Shown here: one piece after another, positions 27,301-42,300 of the stretch
Layout: each line of letters opens with the position of its first letter
Position numbering within the stretch: the first letter of the stretch is position 1
From: Sordariomycetes sp. S80-01Y
Taxonomy: Eukaryota; Ascomycota; Sordariomycetes
Direction: 5' to 3'
Length of the DNA stretch: 64,000 nucleotides
Assembly (NCBI GenBank): GCA_037042185.1
Contig: JAXQJY010000031.1
Location: 310,001-374,000 of the forward strand
Made by a program: the position numbers and the translations under genes
The notes under the pieces: model-generated
Seen by the model: the letters and a program-made list of their open reading frames with translations, nothing else
Database searches by the model: none
Told to the model about the DNA's origin: nothing

Positions 27301-30300
27301 AATCTTCCCCGAGGACATCTTCTCAGGTGTACCTTCGAAGACCAGATACAGACCGGGCAGCATGTATGAGGTCAGTGTGGTTGATGCAGCAGAATCAATC
27401 TGCGATATCAACCTCTCGATCTCAGGCACGACCTCATCGACAAGCTTGACAGTTGGTATCTCTGAGCGAGGTCCACTGGTGTACCAGAGTAAAGCTGTCA
27501 AAACATCTTCATCGCCGTTATCGCTGCCGGTGACGGCGACGATGGCAGCCATGTCTTTTGGAAGATGTTCGTTAATCCTCGTTTCAACTTCAGCGAGCTC
27601 GACTCTTCGGCCGTGGATCTTTATTTGGCTGTCTTTCCGACCCAAGAAGTCGAAAGTGCCATCTTCGTTGCGTCGAACCAAGTCGCCAGTGCGGTATGCT
27701 TTCCCACCGATATGATCCCAACTCAGGCTGTCAAGCCAAGCTTCGTTGGCATCTACGTCTACATCAACGTATCCACGGGCGAGAAGTGGCCCCTGAATGA
27801 CGAGTTCACCGATTCCACCGATGGGTACAAGCTTTTGCGGGTCTTGTGAAGTGACCACCCAGAAGGCGCAGGACAGTGGTTTTCCGATGTTGCTTGCCTT
27901 GCCGTTTTGGAGTTGCGGCCTCCAGGCGCATATTGATGCTTCGGCAGGCCCATACAGACCATGCACATCGGCATAGTCTTTCCAAAGGTCTACCACCTTC
28001 TGCGTTGGGGCCTCGCCTCCCAAAGCCAACTGTTTCAGCAATGGGACGTCTGATGGCTTCAGGAGGGAAGCGACTGAGGGGGTTAAGAAAGCCCAGTTGG
28101 CTCCCGTCCGATTGATGGCCGCAGTTAAAGCTGAAGCGTCGTATCGTTCTTGTTCTGAAGGGATGCATACGCATGCGCCCCGTGAGAGAGTGACCAGCAC
28201 GTCCATCACACCAACGTCGAAAGTATAGGCCGAGTACGCGAATACCCTGGTTCCAGGGCCGATGTTCTGTGTACTCCCATATCCATCTGCTGATGAACAA
28301 ATGGCTCTGTGCTCGTGCAAAATACCCTTGGGCTTCCCTGTTGAGCCGGATGTGTGAATAACGAAGGACGCATTGTCTGGGTGAGCGTGATCAAAGGGAA
28401 CCGCCTGTGACACGTCTGGTAAGGACGCGATGTATCCCTCATCGATTGGTATGAGCTTCACATCAATTCCATCAACAGCTTCTTCGCACGCCGGTGCGTA
28501 GAGTAACATATTGGCTTGGACACTGGCGATGATGTCTTCCGACCTCTGTCGAGGAGCATCCGGATCCAGTGGCACGAAGGCTCCGCCCGCCATTTGAACA
28601 GCCATCATTGTAATGACAGCAAATGCAGACTTCTTGAAGCATACTGGGACCAACACCTCTGGCCCAACTCCTAGATTGCGAAGTTGGACCGCGAGCCTCA
28701 ATGCATAGTCACACAACTCGCGATAGGTGAAGTTGCCATCCCAAGAGCTTATGGCATCCTCTCCAGGTCGAGATCTCACTTGCTCCAAGAAGCGCCAGTG
28801 AATGCAAGAGTCGCTAGACTGCTTGAGATTGGAGCTCTGCAAAGCCTGTTTGCGGTCCCATTCGTCAACCAGCAAGAGTTCACTGAGGGTGTGCTGCGGT
28901 CTCGAGAGCTGTTGTACCGCCTGGTTCATCTGCCTCGATAGAGCAACCATCATGGCATCGCTGATAGAACTTTTGTCATAGAAAAAGATTACCTCGAGGT
29001 TGTCTTCGTATATAGACACCAAGAGGACAAGCGGATAGTTGAAGTACTTCGTCATTTGCTGCACAGTCAAGTCCTCGTTGTCTTGGCCGAGGACCATGTC
29101 ATCTGCACCGTCGGAGAAGGATTTTGGCTGGGTTACCAACAGTGAGGTAAAGTCACATGCTTGCTTAGCAGACTCGGAAATCCTCGAGATGGCTTGCAAG
29201 CCCAGCTGCTCATAGCCCATGACCTCTGTTGACTGCTGTTGAACGGCTTGGAGGTATGAAGCCACGGATAGTTCCTTATCAGTATTTACGCGCACCGGTA
29301 TAGTCGCAATAGCCGGGCCAACCATGTTCTGAACGCCGTCAACAGGCGCGTTGCGGCCGGAGATCGTCGCGCCGAACGTCACATCATCTGCCCCGTCGTG
29401 GTGCGACAGCACTAGAGCCCAGGCGGCCCGAGCAAGAGTGGCCTTTGTAATTGAATTGTCCAAGCTTGAAGGCGTCTCTATGTTCGTCTTCAATAAGCGG
29501 CTCTTAGATTCTGCGTCGACGTCTGTAGTAGGTGGGAACTTGGCTTTGTTGGCTCCCTCGAGTCGTTGTCCCCAGAAGCTGATCGCATCTTGCGTCGAAA
29601 GGTCTCGGACGTAGCGTACAAAGTTGGCGTAATGATCAATGGGCGGAATTTCAAGGCCTTTGTAAAAGGCGTCGAATGTGGAAGACACAATCTGCAAAGC
29701 CCACCCGTCTATAATAGAATGGTGAATCGACAGGATCATGTAGTTGTCGCGATTAGATTCAGTGAGAATAGCGTAGCGACACAGCTTAGTGCCATAAGTC
29801 ATCTCAAACTTCTTGGAAATGAAGTCACTTAAGGTCAATCCGTGTGTTGGCTCCCACACCTTCTCATCATCCACAATAAGTTGAAGAGTTTCGCCGTCAA
29901 CCGTGATGATTCGGGTTCGCAAATTAGGACACCGATCAACAGTCTTTTCCCACGATGAGCGGTAGCGGTTCAAATTAGTCTCGGGGCCAATTTTGAAGAC
30001 GTAGTTCGTGATGTAAGACCCAGTTTGCTTTGCTGAGAGTGCCATTAGGCCACTCTGCATCGGGGTTGTAGGGTAGGCATCGACAACTTGGTTGAGCGAG
30101 AGACCAGTCTGGCCTTGAAGCCATGGTCCGTGAACCCACTCTCGCGCTCTGGCGCTGAGCATCTCAAATGGTTCAAGCCCGACATGACTCGCTTCGGGCT
30201 GAGATTCAGATGCAGCAGCCGCAACAGCCATCAAACGCGGGTCGGTGAAGACGTCCTTGACGGCCAAAACAATGCCTTCCCCCCTAGCCGCGGACACCAG

Positions 30301-33300
30301 GTTGATGATCGATATTGAATCGCCGCCCAGCTTGAGGAAGCTCTGGTCACGACCAATTGCATCCGTAGGCAGGTCTAAGACAGACGACCACAAAGACTGC
30401 ATTCTGATTTCCATGGCAGTTTCGGGGGCTCGGACGATGTCGTCATTCAAGGCGTAGGTAGAGCGTTGAGTCTTCTCAAGAGAAGCAGCCATGGCAATCA
30501 AACCCTTCCTATCCAACTTGTTGGAAGTGATAAAGGGCATATATGCGCAAGGAATGAAGACTGAAGGATTCATATATCCAGGCAACACAACACCAAGCTT
30601 TCCAGACAGGGTAGTCATAATGGTCTTGAGCTCGTCAGTCAAGGGCATGAAGAGGTCTTCGGCGCGGTGATGACCTGGGCCGCGACTTGTTTCGTTGAAG
30701 CAGATGAAAGCGACCAGAACAGAGGCAACTTCATTGTACAAGACATCCACAACAACTTGACGAGCGCTCGTGAGATTCGACTGGATGGCATGTTCTACTT
30801 CGCCCAACTCAACACGCAAGCCGCGGATCTTGACTTGAGTATCCCGCCGGGTGACGAATTCGATCTGGCCACATGCGTTATAGAAGCAAAGATCTCCGGA
30901 ACGATAGAAGCGGTTCCATTTTGCGTCGGCCGAACCGTGACGAGGAGCCCACGCTGGCAAGCCTCGCATGGTGGAGGCTTCGGTCTTGACGGGATCTGCC
31001 AGGTATTCACGCAGCAACGTTGGCCCCTGGATGACAACCTCACCGGTAGTCCCATTAGGTGCGAGCTTGGATGGATTGTCTGGATCAACGATCCAGCAGT
31101 GGCCGCCCACCGGCTTGCCGATTGTTGACGGTTCATCATCCACCGAGTATTCGTGAAGTGTACTGCAACAGCACGTTTCGGCTGGACCCCAGCCATTTAC
31201 AAGTCGTGTTCTTCCGATCCAACGGTCAAAAATGTCCCGAGACACTGGCTCTCCAGCAAGCAGTAGCAGTTCAACACATGGCACATCTTCGGGGCGAAGA
31301 GTACGGGCCATGGCCGGGGTGCTGTACATCCAGGAAACTTGCGAATCACAGATAAATTCGGCAATTCTGTTGGTGCGATCATACTCAGAGGGAACTGAGA
31401 TACGAGCCCCCGTGATCAGAGGAGCAATGGTCTCTCCTACCGACATGTCGAAGACGTAGGCGGCGAACTGGAGCATGTTGGCATCGCTCGCGAGGCCTAG
31501 TCGCTTTGCGATAGCGGTCTGAGAGGTCAATACAGCGCCATGCTCCATGACAAATCCTTTCGGCGTCCCTGTGCTACCACTCGTGAATAGCACGTACATC
31601 GCATCGCCTGGGCTGACTTGCAATGTTGGCCCATTTTGAGGGATGGAATTGTTGTGCCGGAGCTGCTCATCTAGCTCGGCAGTCACGCAGAGAACATGGG
31701 CAATGAGCTTGCTACACAGTTCTGCGTTTCCAGGGGACACGAGAGCCAGACAAGCCTTAGTCTGGCTGACGACCTGCTCTTGACGGTGAAGTGGGTGTCC
31801 GGGATCAAGGGGAACCCAAGCTGCACCCGCCCTGTTGATGGCGAGTATAGCCACAAAGTACCACGCGCTCTTCTCGAAGCAGACGTGTACTAAATCACCT
31901 ATTTTGACGCCAAATTCTGAGATTAGGTGAGAAGCTAGTCGCCTAGCCGCAGCATCAATTTGCACATAGCTGAATGTCTTATCCCACGCCACGACAGCGG
32001 GCGCGTTAGGTCTCAACAGCGCCTGTTGAGCGACGGCTTCATGAAATGTCGATTCGATGATTGCTGGCTCTTCATCATTAGATTGCAAAGCCAGCTCAAG
32101 GTCGAGGTCTGATGAGAGGCTGAGATCGGAGATCTTGCAAGGCTCGCCCGAGACCAGTTGTTGCACTGTATGGTCAAACTGGTAGGCCATAGCCTTCATC
32201 TGCGACTCCTGAAGAGCTCCAGCATCATAGTAGAAAGAAGCGATGATTCTATCATCGCCGACGTTGCATTGGAGGACACAAGGGTAGTTGAAGAAGTCAC
32301 GAACGGACTCTTCAACATCTTCGTCCGCTGTGTCGTGAAGAAGTTCATTTTTGAGGCTCTGCTCCAGCCCCATCTGTTTGAGAGGTTGGACCACCATCAA
32401 GGAACTGAAATCTGTGGCCTCTTTGAACTCAGGCCCGAGTTTGGCGATATTCTGAAGCCCATACTGCTCAAACGGAACCATTTCGGTGGCAGACATCTGC
32501 ACTGCGCCAAGGAAGTCCTGGACTGATTGGCTCTGATCCAGGCGTACACGAACGGGAACTGTGGCAATCATGGGCCCGGCGATCTTGTCCGCGTCTGCGA
32601 TGGGTGCGTTGCGCCCGGAAACAGTGGCGCCAAACGTGACATCGTCAGTATCGCAGTAACGAGCCAGGAGCAATGACCATGCGGCTCGCAAAACCGTCGC
32701 TTTGGTGACGTTGATTTCGCTCTTATTTGGGACTTGGATAGTCTTGTTGAATACCTTGGTGACGAGCTTTGAGGAAGGCTGTCGGTGTTTTGGGTATGAG
32801 GCGCGTTGCGCACCGCGTAGGCTTTCCGTCCAGTAATCTGCTGCCGCAGCTTTGTCGAGACTGGTAGTGTAGGCAACGAAATGCGAGTAGGGCACCACAG
32901 CAGTCAACGAGTTGTCGTAGTAGATGTTCATGAGCGTATCGAGGATAATCCTGACACTCCACCCATCGAAGACGCTGTGGTGGCTGGACCATGTGAAGTA
33001 GTGCGGCCCGTGCGCATCGCTTGTGAGACGGAAGAGGTTGAGCTTCGTACCATATGTCATGTTCGTGTTGATGTCCTCTTGCCATTGGAAGTCACCCGCA
33101 ATGACCGCTTGTACAGCGGAGCCTTGCCACTGAATGATTCTGGTGCGCAAGTTGTTGCATTTCTCAACCGTCAGTTTCCAAGCGTTCTTGAAACGCTCGA
33201 TGTCGACATCCTGAGCAAGTCTAAATGTGCTATGCGAAGTGTAGCTGCCTCGTTGCTTCACGGAAAGAGACATTAGACCTTGTTGGAGAGGGGTAGTAGG

Positions 33301-36300
33301 GTAGATATCCTCGATGATTTCGCTTTCTCCTAGGCCGCACTGGACTCTGAACTGAGTCTGAATGTCGTCGATATCAGAATGAATCAGACTGTATGGTGTA
33401 ATTTGGTTCTCAGCGGTATCAGCGTCTCTAGTGAAGATAGCAAGTGCGTCCAGTCTAGGCGTTGTGAATACGTCGGTGACTGTGAAGTTGAACCCTGCTT
33501 GCTGGGCTGCGGATACCATGGTGATGGCAGAAATGCTGTCGCCGCCAATTGAGAGGAAGCTGTCACTTCTTCCAATCTGCTGCTTCTGGATGTTGAGCGT
33601 GCTAGACCAAATGTCACGGAGTATTGCTTCCTCGGCAGTTGTCGGTTCGACCTTCTCTTCACTGGCCAGAGAGTAACCAGCGAGCTCATCGGGTGATAAT
33701 TTCTGACCCATCGCTCGCAATTCCTTGCGGTCGACCTTGAAGGCACTGACAAACGGCATGGCGTCGACTGGCAAAAAGTGCGAGGGGACCATGTACTTGG
33801 GTAGCACGTTTTTCAGCTTAGTACCAAGGAAAGCGAAAGACTTTCGATTCTCTTCCGACATTGACATGATGGAGGATCCTTGCGATGAGGCAGCCTCGTC
33901 TGACCGACTGACAAAGGCGACCAGGAAACGATAGGTATCAACATTGATAACCTCGACACACACCTGACGGCAGTTCTGGTCTTGGTTCTTGATGGCGTAC
34001 TCAATCTCCCCAGGCTCTAGACGTTGGCCTCTAATCTTGACTTGAGCATCTTTGCGGCCGAAGTACTCTAGCGCGCCGTCGCTTCTGAATCTGACCAGAT
34101 CACCAGTCTTGTAGAACCTGGAAGCCTCTTTGCTGTATGTGTCGGGAAGCCATTCCACATGCGATAGGAACGCTTCTAGCGTCTGGCTCTCATTGTTAAT
34201 GTACCCGCGAGCGAGCGAGTGCGATTGAACAATCAACTCTCCAACGCAGCCCATTGGAGCCATCCTGTCATGGTTGACTGGATCCACAACCCAGCAGCTG
34301 GCGTTTTTCGGTTTTCCAACGGTCTCGGGGGCATCGGCGAATGTGAATTCGTGGCTTAAGCAGATAATGCAAGTTTCAGTAGGCCCGTAGCCATTGACCA
34401 GCTTAACACGACCCAGCCACTGATCCAAGAGATCGCGCGTTGGTGCCTCTCCCACACTCACCAGCGTCTTGAGGCTCGGCACCTTGTCGTGAGAAAGCGT
34501 GCGAGCAAAGCTAGGCGTCAACATGGCAATGTCGACACGAGCGCGTTGGATGAATTCGGCTGTGGTTTGCAGTCGCTCGTTCTCGTTGGGGACACAGATC
34601 GTCCGCCCGTGAACCAGAGCGCAGATAATTTCCCAAATGGCAGCGTCGAATCCATAGGCTGAGAACTGAAGAACTCGACTCGCTTCTTCCGTCTCAAAGA
34701 GCTGGCCGATACCCAGAACGCTCGTTGAGCTAATTGCAGCGTGATTAATAACCACGCCCTTGGGCTTGCCAGTTGAACCCGAGGTGAAAAGAGTGTAGGC
34801 AGTGGATGCCGGGCTGCAGCGAGGCAAGTTGTCAGAGCCAGATTGCATATGGCCTATTGTCGTTGCAGAAAGCTCAATGAACTGACAGTCCAGATCATTG
34901 GATAAGACAGCGGCCTCTGACGAAACGACGACAACTCGAGCGTCCACCTCACTAGCGAGCAATTTGCGTCGATCTGCGGGAAGCTGCGGATCTATTGGTA
35001 CGAAAAAGGCTCCAGCTTTCAGAATACCCAGCATAGCAATGATGGCCCACGGAGATTTCTCGAAGCAAATAGGAACAGCGCAGTCGGGTTGTACACCGAG
35101 GCTTACGAGGTGACGGGCTAGCTTGTTCGAGATCGTGTCCAATTCAGCGTAGGTGAAGCACTCGGTCGTGGAAAAGACGGCCGCCTGTTCAGGTTGAACG
35201 GCTGCCTTCTGACTGATCAGTTCGTGGACGCAAATATCGATGCGTTGGGGAGGCCGGTTGAATTCCAATGCCTGCTCCAAGTCCCAGTCATTCGAAAGAG
35301 GCAGGTTTCCAATAAGACTGTCATCTTGCTCCAGGAGGCTTTGAGCAATGGTGTCTAGCTGATGGGAGACAGCTCGGAGCTGCCACTCGTTGACATAGGC
35401 ATCTTGATAAGTAAAGCGCAGAGTGACAGTGCACGCATTCACGACTACCTCAATTACCAGAGGATAATTGAAAGCCGACTCCTCGATGTTGAGCTCTTCA
35501 GTGGCAGACATGACTCTGAAATCCTCTTCGGGATCCTCGTTGGGCTGGATGATGAAGAGCGAAGTGAAGTCACACGCTTCCTTGGCCGCCTCGTTGATCT
35601 TTGATATGTTCTGTAATCCAAAATGTTCATATGGCACCGAGTCAACGGCCTGCCGCTGAACGCTCGCGAGGTACTCTCGAACGGTCTGCTCTTTGTCAAC
35701 ATGTACCCGCACAGGTACGGTCGCAACGAGAAGACCAGACATCGTCGAGATGCCCTTGACGTTTGCTTGTCGGCCAGATACGGACATTCCAAAAGTCACA
35801 TCACTTTCAGAATTTGAAAAGCGTGCTAGAACCAAAGCCCATGCGGCGCGCAGAACGGAGGCTTTCGTGAACGCACTTCCAGCGGATTTGACGAAGGGAA
35901 AAGTCGTAATAAAGGATCGTGTTTCATTTCTGGTACCGCTTCCATTGAGCTTCGTATTCGGGAATGCAGCACGCTGGGCTCCTTCGAGTTGTTTGGACCA
36001 GTACTGAGCAGCAGCATCTTGGTCCATCTCTTTAACGTAGCGTATGAAGGTGCTGTACGGCGTCAGAGTGATGGGGTTCTGGTTGCGGTAGAAATCGTTC
36101 AGAATCTGGAGGATTAAATCGATGGACATGCCATCTACGACCGCGTGGTGGCTCAGCCAGAAGAAGTACGTATTACCGTCTTCTTCCTTGCTTAAGCTGA
36201 AACGGTTGAGTTTGGAGCCGAACACCATCTTGACGCCCTTCGCCCTGTCGATGATCTCTTGGATGCTCAATTCGCCGACACAGTCCCAGGTAGTCTCGCT

Positions 36301-39300
36301 TCGGACTACCGCCTGACAAGCCATCCGATCCAGCTCGACGATGCGCGTGCGCAAGCTGTCTATGCTCGCGACGGTCTTTTCCCACGCAGATGTGAACCTC
36401 GACACGTCCACATCCTTGGACAGCTTGTACAAGCGCTGACCAATGTATGATCCGGGAGTTCTGGCACTCAAAGCCATCAACCCCTGCTGAAGAGACGAGC
36501 AGGGGAAGATGTCGTCAATGCTATCAGCGGGACCAAGCTCGCAGAGGCGACTGGCAAGCGGTATCTTGGCAGAACTATTCGAGATCATGCTGAAAGGCTC
36601 AACAGACTGCGAGAATGTCGTTCTCTTGGAAAAAACGGTGTTTTCTGCCATGCTCTTTAGATTAGGATTGCGGAAAATTGTCGAGATCGAAAGGTCGATC
36701 CCTTGGCCAGAACACAAAGTGACAAGCTTGATGGCGCTGATACTATCACCCCCAATCTCGAGGAACGAATCGTTTCTGCTGATATCCCTGGCCGGGACTT
36801 TAAGCAATTCCGCCCACATGTCGCGCAACTTGGTCTCCAATGGCGTCTGCGGCTCCTCTTTCTTTTCTTGACGCCCAAGACTAAGCTCAGAAAGGTCGGT
36901 GCGACCAGCTAGCTCAATCAAAGCCTTCCTATCGACCTTTTGGGAAGTATTGAAAGGCATATTCCGTAGAGGAAGACAAAGAGAGGGCACCATGTAACCG
37001 GGGAGCTTTGACTTGGTGTGGTCGATGATGGCTGACATGCGCTGCTTCACTTCGTCTGCAGGCTTGAGCAGTTCTTCGTCCTCCCTAGCCCATTTGGAGC
37101 CGTCGGAAAACGTAACGAAGGCCGAGAGTGCCTTTCCTGACTTTCGAGGTACGACTTCGACGGCCACATGGTCCACCGTCGGCATCGCCTTGCGAATGGT
37201 ATACTCGACCTCGCCCAACTCAATGCGTTGGCCTCGAATCTTGGCTTGCCTGTCCTTCCTTCCGAGGAACTCAATGGATCCATCGGGAAGATACCTCGCA
37301 AGATCGCCCGACTTATACATGCGCGGAGGCTTGAGGTTCGAGGTATTTTCCAACCAGCCATTTGCTTCAACAAAAGCTTCACTTGTCTTGGATTCGTCAT
37401 TGAGATAGCCTCTTGCCAAGGTGTGAGACTGAATGAGAAGTTCTCCGGTGCATCCAAAGGGCGCCAGTTTATGGTAATTGTTGGGGTCGACGATCCAGCA
37501 GTGACCGGTTGTGGGGCTTCCGAGATTGGTAGCCATGTCCTTCGAAGAGCTGTACTTGTGCACAAGCATGATGATGCAGCACTCGGCGGGAGCGTAGGTG
37601 TTATAAAGTCGGACATGCTCGAACCAAGTTTCAACAACTTCCTTCGTCGGTGCTTCGCCACCCAAAACAATGCTTTTTAGGGTGGGCACCTGGGAGGGCG
37701 TGAGTGTTTGCGTGAACGAAGGTGTCAAGCAAGCTGTGTTGATCGAAGCCTCATTGATGAACTGCGAAAGCTTTCCCAGGCGTTGTGTCTCATTTGGAAC
37801 GCAGACGGTTCCTCCAAAAATCAGCGTCCCGAGTATCTCAATGATGCTGACATCAAAGGTAAAGTTGGAGAACTGCAACGTGCGAGACGAAGGACTGAAG
37901 CCAAGTGCCGTCCCGTGACCCTTCAAACTCGTAGTTACAGCCAAATGTTCCATCGTAAACCCCTTGGGTGTACCAGTGGATCCAGATGTAAAGTGAATGT
38001 AAGCCGCATGCCTTGGCTCAACCTGGACTCGGAAAGGCTCGCCACAGGTCTCGCTCATGTTCGAAAAGAAGGATGCCGAAAGTTCCAGCTGACCTTCGAC
38101 AAGGCCCAAGCAGCTCTCGTGTGTCTCCGATGATGTGATCATGAATTTAGCACCTGTCTCGTGAACCAGCTTCTGGCGGCGGCTGAAGGGATGAGTCGGA
38201 TCCAGAGGTAGGAAGGCTGCTCCAGCTTTCATAACGCCAAGCATGGCAACTACCGTGTACGCTGACTTCTCGAAACACGTCGGCACAACTTCCTCTCGCG
38301 TAATACCCATTGACACAAGATACTTCGCAAGGTGGGAAGACATGGAGTCCAGCTGATCATACGTCAGGATGATGTCCGAAGAGAACACTGCCTCCTTGCT
38401 AGGCGTCTGAGAGGCCCGAGATGAGATCAGGTCGTGGAGACACGCATATTCGTACGGCGTTTCGTGTTGGTTGAGAGAACGCGCTTGCTCGAGGTCCCAC
38501 GGCCCGTCAACTCGGACATCGCTCAGTCGACCCTTCAGCTTTGACAATTCCTGAACAGTACGCTCGAAATGGTGGCCTAGTGCGTCCATTTGTCTCTGGT
38601 CTAAGATATCGGGTCGATAGGTGAAGATGACGTTGATAGCTCCGTTCTCCATGATGCAGTCAACCACCAATGGGTACGAGAAGAAGCCGTCCAAAGACTC
38701 CTCAATGTCAATGCTGGTAAGTAACTTCTCGCCATCAGCTTCGGCGGTGTAGATCTGCTTGGGCTGTACCACGAAGAGACTCGTACTGTTGCATGCATCT
38801 TTAGCTTCGGGCACTGCTTGAGCGATGTTCTGTATGCCGAATTGCTCGTAAGAAATCATGTCGGTTGCCTGCTTCTGCAGCATTTCCAAGTAGTCTAACA
38901 CAGACTGCGTGGGGTCAAGCCTGACGCGAATAGGTACAGTTGCAATGGCTGGCCCAACAATCTCACCAATGCCTTCTAAAGGTGCTTGTCGGCCGGAAAC
39001 TGTAGAGGCGAAGCTGATATCATCGGAATCGCTGTACTTTGCTAGTAGTATTGCCCAGGCGCCCCGGAGTAAGGTCGCCTGGGAGAGCGATCGATCAGCC
39101 TGCTGATTCAAGTTGATCATTCTCGTCATCTTTTCGGCTCGGACACGCTTCATCTCGGTATCCCGACTGGCAGGAGGAAAGGTTGCTGGCTTAGCACCCT
39201 CCATTTGCTGTCTCCAGAACGTGCTAGATTCGTTGACGTCTCTAGACAGCGCGTAGTGGACCAGGCTAGAAAATGGGTAGAGAGGCTCCGGAGTCTCGTC

Positions 39301-42300
39301 GTTATAGAAAGCGAGACACGTCTCGATGACAAGCCTAACAGACCATCCATCCGCAACTGAGTGATGGCACATCCAGACGAAGTAGGTGTCGTCGGGCTCG
39401 AAGATGAGTGCATAACGAGAGAGATGAGTGCAATAGCTCATATCGATATTCTTGGTCTTCTCAATGAAGGAGGACAGTGTCTTGTCCTGGGTGTCTTCCC
39501 ACTGAACTCCTTCCCGAAGCACTGCCTGCAACGTTAGGTCGCCTGACACAATGATGCGGGATCGCAGGTTGCTGCAGTGTGCAACTGTCTTCTCCCAAGC
39601 GTCTTTAAATCGATCCAAATCAATTCCAGGTGACAGCTTGTACACATGTTTCATAGTGTACGACCCGGGATGGCGGGCACTGAGAGCAATCAGGCCCTCT
39701 TGCAGGCTGATGGTTGGGTAGATGTCCTCGACATCGTCTCGTGAATCAATTTGGCACTTCTGTTGCACCTCGAACAGTATCCTCTCAGCTGAAGAAGGCG
39801 TCAACAGACTGAAAGGCTCCGGAACGCCTGATTCTTCGATTGTTGGGCTCTCAGATTCGACACGCTCTGCCATCTTCATCAGACTTCCAGCTTCGTTAAT
39901 GACGGCCACCGTAAGTCGAAGTCCACTTTTGCGGGAGAGATTGACGAGTTTGATAGCGGCTAGTGAGTCACCTCCATGACGCATAAAAGTGTCCTTCTTG
40001 CCAATGAGCTCTTCATCAATGCCTAGAACCTGGGCCCAGAGGCTTCTGAGTCTAAACTCTATATCAGTCGTTGGAGGCGTGCTCTCGATCGCATCGGGCG
40101 AGAACTGCGCCCACAGAGATTTCGAACTGGCGTGAGCAGCTTCGACCAAGCGCCTTTTATTGACCTTTCCGGACGTCGTGCGCCCTGGGCTTCCGTTGAA
40201 AACCAGGTAGCTCGTGGGTACCATGTATGCGGGCAACGCTTGGCTCAGCCCGCTGTCGAGCATGCCGATAAGGTCCTTGTGCTCCTCAGTTACATGGTCG
40301 ACAAGCCTAAGTTCGTCATCGGATTTTGCGGTGTTGTGCCAGAGAAGTGCCAACAGACGCTGAGACGTCCCATCCTCGCCCCCGAAAACGTCGACGACGG
40401 CATCCACATGCTCAGGGAGTTGTCCGCGAATGCAGGTCTCTATCTCTTCGAGCTCAACGCGCTGTCCGTGAAGTTTGATTTGACTGTCTTTCCGTCCAAC
40501 AAACTCAAAGGTGCCGTCCTCTTTGCGACAGACAAGGTCTCCGGTACGGTACGCTCGGCCAGATGAGGTCATCCAGCTGCTGTTCGTCAGCCAAGGTGAC
40601 TGGTCGCCATCAAGATATCCTCGAGCGAGTGTAGGGCCTTGAATTACCAACTCGCCTACACATCCAAGTGGAACCAGTTTGTCAGCATTGTCAGGCTCAA
40701 CTACCCAGAACGCGCTTGAGATAGGTATGCCAATGTTGTTGGCTGGGCCATCAATTCCGACGTCCGTCCGCCAGGCGCAAATTGATGCCTCGGCCGGTCC
40801 GTAGAGACCAAAAAGCTTCACATGGTCTTTCCACTTGGCTGTGGCTTTCTTCGTGACGACCTCGCCACCGAGGCCCAGTACCCTAAGGCCCGGGACCGTA
40901 AGAGGATCAAGCAGCGAAGCCACAGTAGGCGTCAAGAAGGCCCAGTTCGCATTCAAAGCATTTATTGCGCCATCAAGATCATTCTGGCGAGCTTCATCAG
41001 AAGGGATGCAGACACAAGCGCCACGCGAGAGCGGTACCAAGACATCCAAGATGCCGACATCGAATGTGCACGCGGAAAAGGCAAACACACGGCTGCCTGT
41101 GTCGATAAGGGTGCCATAACCATCGGAGGAAGAGCATACAGCCTGATGCTCTACAACCACGCCCTTGGGTTTGCCTGTGGTTCCCGACGTGAAAATGACA
41201 AAGCTGGGGTTTTCTGGTCGTGTGGCAGTTACAAGAGATTGTTTCGGATCAGGGAGGCTCTTCAACATCTCTTCCGTGACCGTCAAAGTCTTGACATTGA
41301 GGTCTTCGAGCTTGGAACGGCAGCCAGGGGCCACTAAAGCTATTCTCGCGCCGACCTCCTCAATGATGCCCGCCAGACGAGCGCTGGGCGCTGAAGGGTC
41401 TAGTGGAACAAAAGCACCACCCGCCCTTTGGACTGCGATCATGGATACCACAGCCCATGCAGATTTTGGAAAGCAAAAGGGTACAGTTGCCTCCGGGCCA
41501 ACGCCCAGAGTCTGAAGCTTAGCGGCGAGTCGAGTCGAGTAGATGCCTAGTTGCTCATAAGACAGCTCAGTCTCGAGGTCCCAAGCAGCTACGGCGGGGG
41601 AGGTAGGGTTCTCTCTGATGCGCTCATCAATCAACCAGTGAGTGCAAGACTCTGTCGGTGCTGTCAAGTTACTCGATCCTGCAGCCAGCTCGTAATCCCA
41701 AGAGTCCATAAGCGATAAGTCGCACAGCTTTGTTCCCTGGTTCTCCAAAAGCTGCTGAACAGCGTAGTCTAGGTGATGAGCCAGTGCTTCGACTTGCTTC
41801 TCCGAGAGGGCATCATTCTTGCGGAAGAATCGCACCTCAGCGTGATCTTCTTGGATCATGAACAGAAGAACCAATGGATAGTTGAAGTAGTTGCCCATCT
41901 GCTCCTCCGTCATATTGTATTCATCCTGCCCAAACACAATTACCGCGTCGTCACTGTCTTCGCCGTTCAAGTAAGAACGGGGCTGAATCACGATCAATGA
42001 GGACAAATCAGTGGCAGCTCTCGCGTCCGAGCTCAACTTGGCGATGTTCTGGAGACCCAGCTGCTCATACGCAACCATGTCCGACGCCTGCTGCTGTACC
42101 GTGTGGAGATAGTCTGAGATAAGGGTTTCTTTTTCGATCTGCACACGAACAGGAACTGCGGCAATTGCTAAGCCAGGCATGTTGTGCAGGTTGGGCAGAG
42201 GTGCATTCCGGCCAGAAACCGTGGCACCGAATGTCACATCTTCGGTATTGTTGTGACGAGCCAAGACAAGCGACCACGCCGCTCTGAGTACCGTAGCCTT

